From contig NZ_CP019067.1 of NCBI RefSeq assembly GCF_001989615.1, positions 1,116,001 through 1,180,000 of the forward strand: DNA of 64,000 nt, given 5' to 3'. The notes under the pieces are model-generated. The model had not been told where the DNA came from. It made no database searches and saw only the letters and a list, made by a program, of their open reading frames with translations. The DNA comes from Halorientalis sp. IM1011. GTDB taxonomy: Archaea > Halobacteriota > Halobacteria > Halobacteriales > Haloarculaceae. Numbering within the stretch: the stretch's first letter is position 1; each line of letters starts with the position of its first letter. This document shows, piece after piece, positions 1-9,356 of this stretch. The position numbers and the translations under genes were made by a program.

Positions 1-1
1 G

Positions 2-187
2 AGCGACGAGACGTTCAGCGAGGCGATCGAACGGCTGACGAGCGAGTGGACGCTGCTCGATTTCGCGGACGGTGCGCCGGTCGTGGACGCGGAGACTCAC
101 CGTGATGCACTGGCCCAGTCCGAGAACCAGGGGATAGGGGACACGCGGGACCGACTGGAGCGCATGGACGTCGAGGACGAGGGATGA
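2..187 (+). CDS. VapB-like antitoxin, 5' end outside window
   Basis: The open frame enters from the left edge and encodes about 61 residues. It begins SDETFSEAIERL, a pattern common in haloarchaeal VapB-type antitoxins, and ends in an acidic tail. Its TGA overlaps the ATG of the PIN-domain toxin by four bases (ATGA), the usual antitoxin-first, translationally coupled layout. By family it should bind the neighbouring toxin and its own promoter. The N-terminal DNA-binding part is not visible, so the assignment rests on the SDETFSEAI segment and the context. Confidence 0.7.
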   Translation, partial: SDETFSEAIERLTSEWTLLDFADGAPVVDAETHRDALAQSENQGIGDTRDRLERMDVEDEG

Positions 188-579
188 TCCTCGACACCGA
201 ATTCCTGATCGAACTCGACAACCAGAGTCAGAGCGCGATAGAGAAAGCGGCCGAACTCGAGTCGGCGGACGTGCCGCTTCGCGTCCCGACGCTCGTGGTT
301 CAGGAACTCTACGTCGGAGTCGGCGCGGGCTCCAGATCGTTCGAGAATGCCCGGAAGTACGAGGCACTCGTGGCGAACAAGCCGGTCGTGGAGATCGACG
401 GGAAAATCGCGCGGCAGGCCGGCGCGCTGGAGGGACAACATGTGACCAGTGACGAGAAACCCGAACTCGGCCCCGGCGACGCCATCGTCGCCGCGACAGG
501 ACTCCAGTACAACGAGCCAGTCGTGACGAACGACGGCGATTTCACTCAGGTCGACGGACTCGCCGTGGAGCTCGTCTAG
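184..579 (+). CDS. vapC: PIN-domain VapC-type toxin ribonuclease
   Basis: A 131-residue protein starting MILDTEFLIEL, where the first acidic residue of the PIN active site is expected. Further conserved acidic positions are the Glu in VVQELYVG, the Asp in GPGDAIVA and the Asp in VTNDGDF. PIN toxins use these to bind Mg2+ and cleave RNA, often tRNA or rRNA. The start overlaps the antitoxin stop by four bases. The length is normal for VapC. The specific RNA target cannot be told from the sequence. Confidence 0.88.
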   Translation: MILDTEFLIELDNQSQSAIEKAAELESADVPLRVPTLVVQELYVGVGAGSRSFENARKYEALVANKPVVEIDGKIARQAGALEGQHVTSDEKPELGPGDAIVAATGLQYNEPVVTNDGDFTQVDGLAVELV

Positions 580-691
580 CGTCATCGAGCTGGGCGCTCT
601 CGGCGCGCCGTGGTAGGTCGGAACTCTCTCGCAAGGATCCACAGACAGTTGGCACGGAGACCTTTGCGGCTCGATTTCGTCTGTCGACTCG

Positions 692-1330
692 ATGTTCGCC
701 GACAGGAGTGACGCGGGCGAGCGCCTCGCCGAGCGACTCGCGAGCGAGGACGTCTCGGTCGATCTCGTGCTGGCGATTCCGCGGGGCGGCCTGCCGCTCG
801 GGCGCGCGGTCGCGGACGCGCTCGACGTCCCGCTGGACGTGGTGGTGGCGAAGAAACTCGGCGCGCCGCGCAACCCCGAGTTCGCCATCGGAGCCGTCGC
901 CAGCGACGGGAGCACCTGGTACAACGAGGACGCCATCGACCGACTCGGCGTGAGCGGCGCGTACGTCCGCGATGAGTGGCAAGAACAGACCGTCGCCGCA
1001 CGGCAGAAGGCGGCGACGTACCGACAGGGGAAACGACTCGGCGATCTCGACGGACAGGCGGTGGCCGTGGTCGACGACGGCGTCGCGACCGGGTCGACCG
1101 CGCGGGCGTGCCTGCGACAGGTCCGGGAGGCCGGGGCCGACCCGCTGATCTTCGCCGTCCCGGTCGGGCCGTCAGACACCGTCGCGGAACTGGGAGCCGA
1201 GGCCGACCGGGTGATCTGTCTGGACACGCCACCGGACTTCCGCGCGGTGGGCCAGTACTACCGGAGCTTCGAGCAGGTCCCCGACGAGGAGGCGCTGACC
1301 TACCTCGATCGGGACGAAGCGAAGATGTGA
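692..1330 (+). CDS. Phosphoribosyltransferase-family protein
   Basis: A 212-residue type I phosphoribosyltransferase fold. The PRPP-binding loop is clear around residue 130 (VAVVDDGVATGSTA), and an earlier segment, AIPRGGLPLG, matches the family's substrate/PRPP loop region. The PRG and KKLGAPRNPEFAIGA segments are typical of stand-alone PRTase proteins found beside dienelactone-hydrolase or stress genes. It would be cytosolic. The base it acts on cannot be read from the sequence, and it could have a regulatory role instead. The ATG start gives a complete N-terminal MFADRSDAG as in relatives. Confidence 0.82.
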   Translation: MFADRSDAGERLAERLASEDVSVDLVLAIPRGGLPLGRAVADALDVPLDVVVAKKLGAPRNPEFAIGAVASDGSTWYNEDAIDRLGVSGAYVRDEWQEQTVAARQKAATYRQGKRLGDLDGQAVAVVDDGVATGSTARACLRQVREAGADPLIFAVPVGPSDTVAELGAEADRVICLDTPPDFRAVGQYYRSFEQVPDEEALTYLDRDEAKM

Positions 1331-1394
1331 GCGAGTTCGAAGATTCCGCCGCGGATCTCCACCCTTTTGTCGGACGCAGACCAACCCCGGAGCA

Positions 1395-1424
1395 ATGACC
1401 ACCGAGTTCCGGGTGAGCCGCTGA
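1395..1424 (+). other. Candidate mini-ORF overlapping the truD start
   Basis: ATG followed by nine sense codons (MTTEFRVSR), with its TGA sharing one base with the truD ATG (TGATG). A T-rich stretch about 30 bases upstream could be a promoter TATA box, so a leaderless transcript could begin near this ATG. It may be a coupling ORF or chance. Confidence 0.2.
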
Positions 1425-2800
1425 TGCGCGAGGCCGAACCCGTCGAACGCGCCGTCGGGATGGAGTACTACGCGAGCGACGCCGCCGGCGTCGGGGGCCG
1501 CCTGCGCGACCGGCCCGAAGACTTCCGGGTCACCGAGATCGAGGCGTTCGACCCCGAACCGGTCGACGCCGACCCCGGCGCGTACCCACACGTCCTCCTG
1601 CGCGCGACGCTTTCCGGCTGGGACACCAACGACTTCGCGAGCGCCCTCTCGAACGCCCTCGAATCCAGCCGCGAGCGGATCTCCTGGGCCGGCACGAAGG
1701 ACAAACACGCCGTCACGACCCAACTGTTCTCCGTCGCGGACGCCGACCCCGAGGCCGTCGCCGCCGTCGACCTCTCCGACGCCGACATCGAGGTCCTCGG
1801 ACGGACCGGTCGCCCCATCTTCTTCGGCGATCTTGCGGGCAACGCCTTCGAGGTCACCGTCCGGGAGCCCGAGCGTCCGGAGACGGTCGACGCGATCACC
1901 GCCGACCTCCGGGCGTTCGCGGGTGACGACCCGGCCGGTGACGGCGACACGGACGGCCCCGTCACCGTCGGCGTGCCCAACTACTTCGGCCAGCAGCGCT
2001 TCGGGAGCCATCGGCCGATCACCCACGAAGTCGGCCTCGAAGTGGTCCGCGAAAACTGGGAGGACGCAGTTCTTGCCTACGTAGGTAGGCCTTCCGAGCG
2101 GGAACCCGAGGAGACCCAGACGGCCCGCGCACGCGTCGAGGAAGTCGCAGCCGGCTCGCGGGACTGGCAGGCGGCACTGGACGCGCTACCGGGTTATCTG
2201 AACTACGAACGGGCTATGCTGCACGAACTGGTGGAACGGGACGCGAGCGAACCCGAAGACTTCCGGGCGGCGCTGGAGACGATGCCGAGCAATCTCCAGC
2301 AACTCGTGGTCAACGCCGCCCAGTCGTACGTGTTCAACGAGGTTCTCTCGGAGCGGCTGGCCCGCGGCCTGCCCTTCGACCGGCCAGTCGCCGGCGACGT
2401 GGTCTGTTTCACCGACAGCGACGCGCCGGCCGACCTCGCCGTGCCCGATACCGACCGCCTCCAGCGCGTCGACGAGGACCGGGTCGACACCGTGACCCGC
2501 CACTGCGAGCGCGGGCGGGCGTTCGTCACCGCGCCGCTGGTCGGCACCGAGACTGAACTGGGGGACGGCGAGCCCGGCGAGATCGAACGCGAGGTGCTGG
2601 ACGAGGTGGGGATCGAACCCGCGGACTTCGACCTGCCCGGGGAGTTCCACTCGACGGGGACCCGGCGGGCGGTGCTGGTTCGGACGGAGCTAGATATCGA
2701 GCGCGACCCCCTATCTTTCGCCTTCTCGCTCCCCAAGGGGAGTTACGCGACGGTCCTGCTCCGGGAGTACCTGAAGGTCGACCCGGCGGAACTGGGGTGA
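1424..2800 (+). CDS. truD: tRNA pseudouridine(13) synthase TruD
   Basis: TruD converts U13 of tRNA to pseudouridine. The protein has 458 residues. The catalytic motif [12 protein letters not shown], with the catalytic Asp, lies near residue 80. The family motifs [10 protein letters not shown] and [15 protein letters not shown], and the C-terminal [16 protein letters not shown], are all present, as is the long TRUD insertion domain. I chose ATG 1424 ([16 protein letters not shown]) because the family starts this way and a GGTGAG lies just upstream; the frame is open further upstream but that part looks non-coding. It is cytosolic. Its 3' end faces a convergent membrane-protein gene. Confidence 0.95.
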   Translation: MREAEPVERAVGMEYYASDAAGVGGRLRDRPEDFRVTEIEAFDPEPVDADPGAYPHVLLRATLSGWDTNDFASALSNALESSRERISWAGTKDKHAVTTQLFSVADADPEAVAAVDLSDADIEVLGRTGRPIFFGDLAGNAFEVTVREPERPETVDAITADLRAFAGDDPAGDGDTDGPVTVGVPNYFGQQRFGSHRPITHEVGLEVVRENWEDAVLAYVGRPSEREPEETQTARARVEEVAAGSRDWQAALDALPGYLNYERAMLHELVERDASEPEDFRAALETMPSNLQQLVVNAAQSYVFNEVLSERLARGLPFDRPVAGDVVCFTDSDAPADLAVPDTDRLQRVDEDRVDTVTRHCERGRAFVTAPLVGTETELGDGEPGEIEREVLDEVGIEPADFDLPGEFHSTGTRRAVLVRTELDIERDPLSFAFSLPKGSYATVLLREYLKVDPAELG

Positions 2801-2807
2801 GCCGGGG

Positions 2808-3515
2808 TCACAGTTCCGGTCGGCGGTCGCCGACGGCGACGACCACCCCGACGACGACCAGCAGCAGTCCCGCGATGCCGAGCGCGTCGTGCATCCACTC
2901 CTCGAACAGCGGTGTGTCGACGGCCCCCTCGTCCACCACGACGACGGTGTAGAAGGTCCCGTTCCTAAGGTAGACCTGTCCGATCCGATCGCCATCGGGG
3001 AACTCGGTCGTGGTCCCGGTGTCGCCGGTGACGGCCACGCGAACCGGGAGCGCCCGATCCCGTGCATCCGCCGGCGAGACGCTGGAGACGTTCACGGCGA
3101 CCTCGTCCAGCAGTGCGCGGGGCGCGACCCGCTCCACGTCGTAGACGGTGCCGTTCTCGGTGTCCTCGACCGTCCGGCGGTAGTAGCCACCGTCGAGCTG
3201 GACGAACTCCTGATCCGACCCGTAGAGTGGGTCGCCGGCGACCGTCACCGGGCCGTCTGTCACGAGGTGCTGGTCGAAGGCGCACAGGCGGTCGCCGGTC
3301 CGGCCGTCACAGGCGACCGGGACGAGATCGTTGAACTCGTGACCGGGACCGTCGGCGTCGTTGCGGTAGTCGAACGTGCCGTTCTCGACGGTTATCTCCG
3401 TCCGGTCGACCGTGTACTGGGTGTCGCCTTCCTGGGGAAGGAGCCAGACGCTGTTGAACATGAGGGCGAGCCCGAGGACCGCGAGGAGGAGGGCGGGAAC
3501 GCGCTTCGGGACCAT
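2808..3515 (-). CDS. Membrane protein with large external domain, unknown function
   Basis: A 235-residue protein with an N-terminal membrane segment (residues about 7-26, VPALLLAVLGLALMF) and a C-terminal one (about 205-227, IAGLLLVVVGVVVAVG), separated by an acidic soluble region with several N-x-T/S sequons (NGT, NVS). This suggests a glycosylated external domain held by two helices. Two Cys residues about ten apart in the middle (VACDGRTGDRLCAF) may form a disulfide. I do not recognise a named family. It converges on truD with a seven-base gap. Confidence 0.75.
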   Translation of the reverse strand: MVPKRVPALLLAVLGLALMFNSVWLLPQEGDTQYTVDRTEITVENGTFDYRNDADGPGHEFNDLVPVACDGRTGDRLCAFDQHLVTDGPVTVAGDPLYGSDQEFVQLDGGYYRRTVEDTENGTVYDVERVAPRALLDEVAVNVSSVSPADARDRALPVRVAVTGDTGTTTEFPDGDRIGQVYLRNGTFYTVVVVDEGAVDTPLFEEWMHDALGIAGLLLVVVGVVVAVGDRRPEL

Positions 3516-3609
3516 CCTGTCGACTGTCCAACCCGACGACGAAGGGCTTTTCGGCCGACTGTCACGCCGAACCGTCTCGCTTATCCGGTCGAATCACCGA
3601 CACGGTGAC

Positions 3610-4335
3610 ATGGAGTGTCGGCAGTGTGCCAGCGAACTCGACCGGCCGGGCGATTACTGTCTGGTCTGTCGGACGGGCAACGCCGACACCGTCGTCCTCG
3701 ATCTCTCGCGGGACCGCGCGACCGTCACGACGCTGCTGGACGAGGAGGTCGTCAGCCGGCGGACGATCACGACCACGCCGGAGGATCCCGACGGGGAGAG
3801 CGACGTGATCGAGTTGCGCAACTTCGCCGGCCTGATCGCCGACGAGATCAGGCGCAAGCGACCCGAGGAAGTGTACGCGACGGGCGATCGCACAGTTCTG
3901 AGAGCGGTCCGCGGGCAGGTCCACTACGAGTTCTACCGCGTGACCGGCGACGATCCCGTGACGGCCGTGATCGAACGGAAGGGGCGGCCGGCGCTCGAAG
4001 TGGTCGAGGCGTCGACGGCCGACATCCTCGGCGGCTCTCACACCACGCTGATCGGTGAGCGGGCGGGGAAACAGGCCATCGAGACGGTCGCGGGTCACCC
4101 CCACGTCAAGAAGATCATCCCGGGGCCCATCGACGCCAGCGGGTCGGGGTCGCGGGGCGGCGTCCGGGCGAAGGCCACGCGGGCCGACGCCAACGGGAAC
4201 GTCCGCCTGTTGATCCGGGACGGTTCCAGCGTGCAGGAAAATCGGGTGGTCACCACGGCCGGCGACCGCGAACTCGGCGAACAGGTCCGTGCGGACCTCA
4301 ACGATGCGCTCTCCGAAACCGGACTGCGGGAGTGA
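3610..4335 (+). CDS. DUF2103 family protein, N-terminal zinc ribbon
   Basis: A 241-residue archaeal protein. The N-terminus MECRQCASELDRPGDYCLVC gives CxxC...CxxC, a small zinc ribbon. The rest matches the DUF2103 type, with VYATGDRTVLRAVRG and a Gly-rich GPIDASGSGSRGGVRAKATR segment that could contact nucleic acid. It is just upstream of rpl37ae and rpoP, so a role linked to translation or RNA is a reasonable inference, but the reaction is unknown. The start is the ATG before the zinc ribbon; the open frame extends further upstream without conserved content. Confidence 0.8.
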   Translation: MECRQCASELDRPGDYCLVCRTGNADTVVLDLSRDRATVTTLLDEEVVSRRTITTTPEDPDGESDVIELRNFAGLIADEIRRKRPEEVYATGDRTVLRAVRGQVHYEFYRVTGDDPVTAVIERKGRPALEVVEASTADILGGSHTTLIGERAGKQAIETVAGHPHVKKIIPGPIDASGSGSRGGVRAKATRADANGNVRLLIRDGSSVQENRVVTTAGDRELGEQVRADLNDALSETGLRE

Positions 4336-4369
4336 TTCTGGCCGCGGTGGGTCGTTCGAACACGCAGGG

Positions 4370-4377
4370 TTTATGAG
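4370..4377 (+). promoter_or_regulatory. Candidate TATA box for rpl37ae operon
   Basis: TTTATGAG lies about 30 bases before the rpl37ae ATG, the usual spacing for a leaderless or short-leader haloarchaeal promoter. Single-site call by eye. Confidence 0.35.
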
Positions 4378-4402
4378 CGGGCTGGACCGATAGAACGGTA
4401 CT

Positions 4403-4684
4403 ATGGCCAAAGACAAGGCACGGACGGGGAGCGCCGGCCGGTTCGGCGCTCGCTACGGCCGCGTCGCACGCCGCCGCGTCGCGGACATCGAGGACGACAT
4501 GAACGACGACCACGAGTGCCCCGACTGCGGTAAAGACGCCGTCGAGCGCCAGGGCACCGGCATCTGGGAGTGTGGCTACTGCGGCTACAAGTTCGCCGGC
4601 GGCACGTACCGTCCGGAGACCCCCGGTGGCAAGACGGTGACGCGCTCCATCCGCGCGGCACTCGCCGAAGACGACGACGAATGA
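4403..4684 (+). CDS. rpl37ae: 50S ribosomal protein L37Ae
   Basis: A 93-residue protein of the large ribosomal subunit. It has the hallmark basic N-terminus with [13 protein letters not shown] and a C4 zinc ribbon (CPDCG ... CGYCG), followed by [13 protein letters not shown], which is typical of archaeal L37ae. The stop overlaps the rpoP ATG by four bases, so the two are probably translated together. The order rpl37ae-rpoP-pcc1 is common in archaea. Confidence 0.97.
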   Translation: MAKDKARTGSAGRFGARYGRVARRRVADIEDDMNDDHECPDCGKDAVERQGTGIWECGYCGYKFAGGTYRPETPGGKTVTRSIRAALAEDDDE

Positions 4685-4815
4685 GCTACAAGTGTTCCCG
4701 CTGTAAGCGCGACGTGGAACTGGACGAGTACGGCGGCGTCCGCTGTCCGTACTGCGGCCACCGCGTCCTGTTGAAAGAGCGCAGCCGCGACGTGAAGGAA
4801 GTCGACGTCAACTAG
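4681..4815 (+). CDS. rpoP: DNA-directed RNA polymerase subunit P (Rpo12)
   Basis: A 44-residue protein, the archaeal equivalent of eukaryotic Rpb12. It reads [14 protein letters not shown] followed by [16 protein letters not shown], giving the CxxC...CxxC zinc site that anchors it in the polymerase assembly platform. The ATG overlaps the rpl37ae stop (ATGA), and the pcc1 GTG begins two bases after its TAG. The length is normal for the family. Confidence 0.97.
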   Translation: MSYKCSRCKRDVELDEYGGVRCPYCGHRVLLKERSRDVKEVDVN

Positions 4816-4816
4816 C

Positions 4817-5077
4817 GTGGCTCGCGCCCACGACGCCGTTCTTTCGTTCTCCTTCGAAGACGAGCGTCGTGCCCGCATCGTCGAGCGAAGCGTCCGCCCC
4901 GAGGTCGGACAGATCGCCGGTGACCGGACAACGGCGTCCCTCGACCGCGAGGGGGAGACCGTGACGGTGACCGTCTCGGCCGACGATCTGGTCGCGCTCC
5001 GGGCCGGGATCAACACCTGGTCGACGCTGGTCTCGGTCGGCGAGCGGGCCGACGCGGTCGCGACTGGCCGATACTGA
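4817..5077 (+). CDS. pcc1: KEOPS complex subunit Pcc1
   Basis: An 86-residue Pcc1/CTAG-like protein. The segment LRAGINTWSTLV matches the conserved Pcc1 helix. Pcc1 dimerises KEOPS, which makes threonylcarbamoyl-adenosine at position 37 of tRNA together with Kae1, Bud32 and Cgi121. The start is GTG, one base after the rpoP stop, so it belongs to the same operon. The gene order is the standard archaeal one. Confidence 0.92.
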   Translation: MARAHDAVLSFSFEDERRARIVERSVRPEVGQIAGDRTTASLDREGETVTVTVSADDLVALRAGINTWSTLVSVGERADAVATGRY

Positions 5078-5119
5078 CATCGCCGATACCCTTATTTGAC
5101 GCTTCGTCTAGACCCCGGT

Positions 5120-5179
5120 ATGTTCGCGAATCCGTCGTCCGCGGTGTCGGCGACGTTCGTCAGAGGGGGACACCGATGA
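5120..5179 (+). other. Candidate 19-codon leader ORF coupled to the PAS/GAF regulator
   Basis: ATG plus 18 sense codons (MFANPSSAVSATFVRGGHR), ending in a TGA that overlaps the downstream ATG (ATGA). A TATA-like CTTATTTG lies about 25-30 bases before this ATG, so the mRNA may begin here. It could be a translational coupling ORF or simply the 5' leader. Confidence 0.25.
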
Positions 5180-8100
5180 GTCGGGCGATGCGACACGAGG
5201 GGGACTGGTGGGTCGATCCGGACCATCGGGGCGAATGGCCCGAACCCGAGGACATCTCGGACGCTATTCTGGACACGCTGACGGACCTGCTGTACGTGTT
5301 CGACCGCTCGGGCCGGCTCGTCGACTGGAACGCGCAGTGTCGCGAGGTGCTGGGGTACAGCGACGCCGAACTCGCGGAGATCGATCCGCTGACGGTAATC
5401 GCAGAACGCGACCGCGACCGGGTGGCGGCCGCGCTCGATCGCGTCGCCGACGGCGAGGAGACGACGATCGAGGTCCACCTCGAAACCGCGGACGGGCGTG
5501 AGATTCCACACGAACTCACCGCCGCACCGCTGTACGACGACGGCGAGGTGTGGGCGCTCGTCGGGACGGCCCGGGACGTGAGAGAGCGGAGGGAACGCGA
5601 GCGGGACCTCTCGCAGTACAAGTCGCTGCTGGAGACGCTCGGCGACGGCGTCTACGCCCTCGACGAGGACCTGCGGGTCGCGAAAGTCAACGACGCCATG
5701 ACCGAACTGGCCGGCTACGACCGCGAGGAGATGCTGGGGATGCACTTCTCCGAGTTCATGGACGCCGAGACCGTCGACCGAAGCAGGCGTCTGGCCAGCG
5801 CCATGCGAGAGGCAGACCGGACGGTCGAGACCATCGAGTACGACCTCGTCCGGAGAGATGGGAGTCGCCTCCCCGTCGAGGGGCGGTTCTCGTTGCTCTC
5901 CGACGAGGGGTACGCGACGATCGGCCTCGTCCGCGATATCAGCGACCGCAAGGAGCGCGAGCGGGACCTCAGGCGGTACAAGTCGCTCCTGGAGACCATC
6001 GGCGACGGGGTCTACGTCGCCGACGACGACCGCTACGTCCGGAAGGTCAACGACGCGATGCTGGAGATGGTCGGTGTCGACCGCGAGGACGTGCTGGGAC
6101 GACACGTCTCGGAATACCTCGACGCGGAGACGAACGAAATCGCCCGCAAGCGGTCGGACGCGCTCAAGGCTGGCGAAGACGTGCCCACGACCATGGAGTT
6201 CGACCTCCACTGCCCGGACGGGAGGCAAATTCCGGTCGAGGGGCGGTTCGGGCTGGTCGACGACGGTGAGTACTCGACCATCGGCCTGATCCGGGACGTG
6301 ACCGAGCGCATCGAGCGCGAGCGCGAACTCGAACGCTACGAGACGATCCTCGAGACGGTGGGCGACGCCGTCTACGTCATGGGTGACGATCTGCGGCTGA
6401 AGGAGGCCAACGACACGCTCGCAGAGCTGTTCGGACGCGATCCCGACGCGATTCTGGGCGCACACCTCTCGGAGTTCGTCACCGAGGAGACGGCCCAGAA
6501 GGGAGTCAGAGCCCGCCGGGAACTGGCCGAACGGGACGAGAAGGCGGTCGCGACGATTCAGGGGACTGCCCTCGACGGCGACGGCGAGGAGTTCCCCATC
6601 GAAGTCCGGTTCATGCCGCTCGAAGGCGACCTCGCTGCGCTGGGGCTGATCCGGGACATCAGCGACCGCAGGGAACGTGCGGAACTGCTCGAACAGCTCC
6701 ACCGTGGCACCCGGGAACTGATGGCCGCCGAAACTCACTGTGAAGTCGCCGAGACGGCCGCGGACGTCTCACAGCGACACTTCCAGTTCGCGACGACGAG
6801 CGTCCGGCTGTTGACCGACGACGGTCGGCTCGAATCCGTCGTGGTCGAGACCGACGACGACCGGTTCGACGAGACGTTCCCGACCTACGACGTGGGTGAG
6901 GGAGTCGTCGGTGAGGCCTACGAACGCGGCGAGCCGGTCGTCGTCGACGACTTGCGCGACATCGACACCGAGTACGACTACGGACCGGGTCGGAGCGCGC
7001 TCCTGCTCCCCATCGAGGGGTACGGGATGCTCAACATCGGGGCGACCGAGCCGGCGGCCTTCGACGAGACACACCGCGAACTCGGGCGGCTGTTCGCGGC
7101 GGACGTGGAGTCAGCGTTCCGGCGGGCCGACCGCGAGGAGGAGTTACGGGAGCGCACGGAGGAACTCCAGCGCTACGAGACGCTGGTCGAGACGATGAGC
7201 GACGGCGTCTACATGACCGACGAGAACCACGAGCTGCGGATGGTCAACGGGGCGGCCCGGGAGAAACTCGGGTTCGATCCCGCGGAGGTCGACGGCATGG
7301 ACATACGGATGTTTGGTGACGAGAACGTCGTCACGAAGGCCAGACAGCACCGCGAGGAGATGCTCGCCGGCGAGCGCTCGGTGGGAACGGTCGAGGGGAC
7401 GCTCCGATCGGTCTACGGCGAGGAGACGCCAGTCGAGAACCGGTTTTCGTTGCTCCCACTGGACGACGGCGAGTTCGCGGGCACCGTCGGCGTCGTCCGC
7501 GACATCACGGAGCGCAAGGAGAGCGAGCGCCGACTCCGGACCCAGCGCGACGAACTGGAGACGCTGAACCGGATCAACGAACTCGTCCAGGAGACGATCG
7601 GCGCGCTCGCCACGGCCGCGACGGCCGAGGAGATCGAGGAGACCGTCTGTGAGCGACTGGGTGGCTCCTCGCTCTACCGCTTTGCCTTCACGGGTGTGCG
7701 CCGTCCGAGCGAGGCGTTCGTCGAACCGAAAGCCCGGGCCGGCGACGGAGAGGGATACCTGGATCGCGTCGAGATTCCAGTCGATTCAGAGCACGAGCGG
7801 TCCGGTCCCGTCGCCGAGACCTTCGGCTCCGGCGAGGTGACTGTCGTCCACGACGTGGAGTCGGACCCGCTGTTCGAGTCGTTCCGCGAACCGGCGCTAG
7901 ATCATGGCTTCCGGTCGGTCGCGGCCATCCCCTTCACCCACCGGACGGTGACACACGGTGTGCTGGTGGTGTACGCCGACCGGCCGGGAGCGTTCAGCGA
8001 CCGCGAGATCAAGGCCTTCGAGGTGCTGGGCGAGATGGTCGGGTTCGCGATCTCCGCCACGCAGAACCGCCAGCTCATCGAGTCCGACGTGCCCGTCGAG

Positions 8101-8754
8101 ATGACGCTCGAACTGGAGGAACCGGACACGTTCTTCGGAACCGTCTCGACGGAACTGGACTGTACCTGCCGCCTCCTCGGCTCGACGAAATCATCCGGTG
8201 GCGACCGGCTCCACTACGTCGCCGTCACCGCGCCGCCCGCGGACGTGCAGGCGCTGGCCGACGACCCGGAAACCCCGACTCCCGCGTCACTCCGACTGGT
8301 CACGGAGAACGACGACCACGCCGTCTTCGAGGCGCAGGTCGAACCGTCGATAACGTCGGTCCTGTTCGAGTCCGGCGTCGAACCCGCCGCGGTCGAGGCC
8401 GAGGGCGGCGAGGTGACGGTCGAGGCGGCCGCCCCTCGCGGATTCGACATCCGGGAGCTGACCGAACGGCTCGACGAGCGGTTCGGCGACGCCACGCTCG
8501 CGGCCAAACGCGAAGGTGACGGCTGGCCCGAGTCGTCGACCGATCCCTGTGAGGGCGTCGACGACAAACTCACCGACCGGCAGCGCTCGGCGCTGTCGGC
8601 GGCGTACTTCGGTGGCTACTTCGACTGGCCGCGCGACAGCACCGCCGAGGAAGTCGCGGACGCGCTGGGTATCGCCTCGCCGACTTTCCACCAGCACCTC
8701 CGACACGCCGAGCGGAAACTGCTCTCGACGTACTTCGACGACGGGCGGACCTAG
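5176..8754 (+). CDS. Multi-PAS/GAF regulator with bacterio-opsin activator HTH (Bat-like)
   Basis: A 1192-residue soluble signal protein. In order: four PAS domains (residues about 25-495, each starting with a YxxLLETxGDGVYxxD-like segment), a GAF domain (about 500-650), a fifth PAS (about 665-780), a second GAF (about 790-970), a Bat-associated beta-rich region, and a C-terminal HTH_10 (about 1125-1190; LTDRQRSALSAAYFGGYFDW). Repeated tandem PAS units share near-identical phrases, which suggests internal duplication. In Halobacterium, Bat activates bacterio-opsin in response to light and oxygen; this protein's signal and targets are unknown. There are no membrane segments. The ATG start follows GAGGGGGA. 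Confidence 0.9.
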   Translation: MSRAMRHEGDWWVDPDHRGEWPEPEDISDAILDTLTDLLYVFDRSGRLVDWNAQCREVLGYSDAELAEIDPLTVIAERDRDRVAAALDRVADGEETTIEVHLETADGREIPHELTAAPLYDDGEVWALVGTARDVRERRERERDLSQYKSLLETLGDGVYALDEDLRVAKVNDAMTELAGYDREEMLGMHFSEFMDAETVDRSRRLASAMREADRTVETIEYDLVRRDGSRLPVEGRFSLLSDEGYATIGLVRDISDRKERERDLRRYKSLLETIGDGVYVADDDRYVRKVNDAMLEMVGVDREDVLGRHVSEYLDAETNEIARKRSDALKAGEDVPTTMEFDLHCPDGRQIPVEGRFGLVDDGEYSTIGLIRDVTERIERERELERYETILETVGDAVYVMGDDLRLKEANDTLAELFGRDPDAILGAHLSEFVTEETAQKGVRARRELAERDEKAVATIQGTALDGDGEEFPIEVRFMPLEGDLAALGLIRDISDRRERAELLEQLHRGTRELMAAETHCEVAETAADVSQRHFQFATTSVRLLTDDGRLESVVVETDDDRFDETFPTYDVGEGVVGEAYERGEPVVVDDLRDIDTEYDYGPGRSALLLPIEGYGMLNIGATEPAAFDETHRELGRLFAADVESAFRRADREEELRERTEELQRYETLVETMSDGVYMTDENHELRMVNGAAREKLGFDPAEVDGMDIRMFGDENVVTKARQHREEMLAGERSVGTVEGTLRSVYGEETPVENRFSLLPLDDGEFAGTVGVVRDITERKESERRLRTQRDELETLNRINELVQETIGALATAATAEEIEETVCERLGGSSLYRFAFTGVRRPSEAFVEPKARAGDGEGYLDRVEIPVDSEHERSGPVAETFGSGEVTVVHDVESDPLFESFREPALDHGFRSVAAIPFTHRTVTHGVLVVYADRPGAFSDREIKAFEVLGEMVGFAISATQNRQLIESDVPVEMTLELEEPDTFFGTVSTELDCTCRLLGSTKSSGGDRLHYVAVTAPPADVQALADDPETPTPASLRLVTENDDHAVFEAQVEPSITSVLFESGVEPAAVEAEGGEVTVEAAAPRGFDIRELTERLDERFGDATLAAKREGDGWPESSTDPCEGVDDKLTDRQRSALSAAYFGGYFDWPRDSTAEEVADALGIASPTFHQHLRHAERKLLSTYFDDGRT

Positions 8755-8809
8755 ACAGCTAGGTACGCATATCATGCGGGATGGTGTACGAGCATTGTGT
8801 GAAGCCTCC

Positions 8810-9208
8810 ATGAGAGACGACAATCAGTCCGACCGATCGGTGAGGTCCCCGAGTTCGACGAACCCGCTCGGGACGAACCGCGCGGTTGTGACGCCCTCCA
8901 TCGACGACGTCTTCGACCTCCTCTCGAACGACTGTCGCCGTCGTGTCTGTCTGTTCCTCCGGCAGTCAGCGGTCGAAGTCGCGACGCTGTCCGATCTGGT
9001 CGAGGCGCTCGCGTCCGAGGCCTCGGAGGAAGAACGCGACCGGCTCGCCATCAACCTCCACCATCGGCACCTGCCGAAACTCGACGATGCAGGTATCGTC
9101 GAGTACGATCCGCGGAGCAACACCGCACGCTACTGGGGCCAGCCGACAGTCGAGAAGTGGGCCGAACACGTCGAGGCCGTCGACGAGGAGCCACAGGCCG
9201 AATCCTGA
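8810..9208 (+). CDS. Winged-helix regulator (DUF7344-like)
   Basis: A 132-residue protein. The core matches the haloarchaeal small winged-helix type: [19 protein letters not shown], then a helix-turn-helix, [20 protein letters not shown] and a C-terminal acidic tail. Such proteins are predicted DNA-binding regulators, often next to sensors. I chose ATG 8810 (MRDDNQSDR). It lies 55 bases after the large PAS/GAF regulator on the same strand, so the two may act in one circuit. The ligand and operators are not known. Confidence 0.8.
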   Translation: MRDDNQSDRSVRSPSSTNPLGTNRAVVTPSIDDVFDLLSNDCRRRVCLFLRQSAVEVATLSDLVEALASEASEEERDRLAINLHHRHLPKLDDAGIVEYDPRSNTARYWGQPTVEKWAEHVEAVDEEPQAES

Positions 9209-9356
9209 GCGGTCGGTCGGTCCGCTTTTCCGCCCGGTCCCCGCCGCCCTCCGGTCTTCGCTGACGCCGTCTCCCGGGGACCGACGGAACCGTCGACGCC
9301 GGCGCTGGAGTGGTGAGATGCGTGGGTTTTTCACTCCGGATGCCGAGGGTCCGGGT

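Noticed and set aside
1367-1423. Upstream TTG start for truD
   Set aside because: Family alignment starts at [12 protein letters not shown]; the extra 19 codons look like leader DNA, and GGTGAG precedes ATG 1424.
5092-6738. Long minus-strand frame opposite the PAS domains
   Set aside because: Shadow frame with repeated phrases that simply mirror the PAS duplications.
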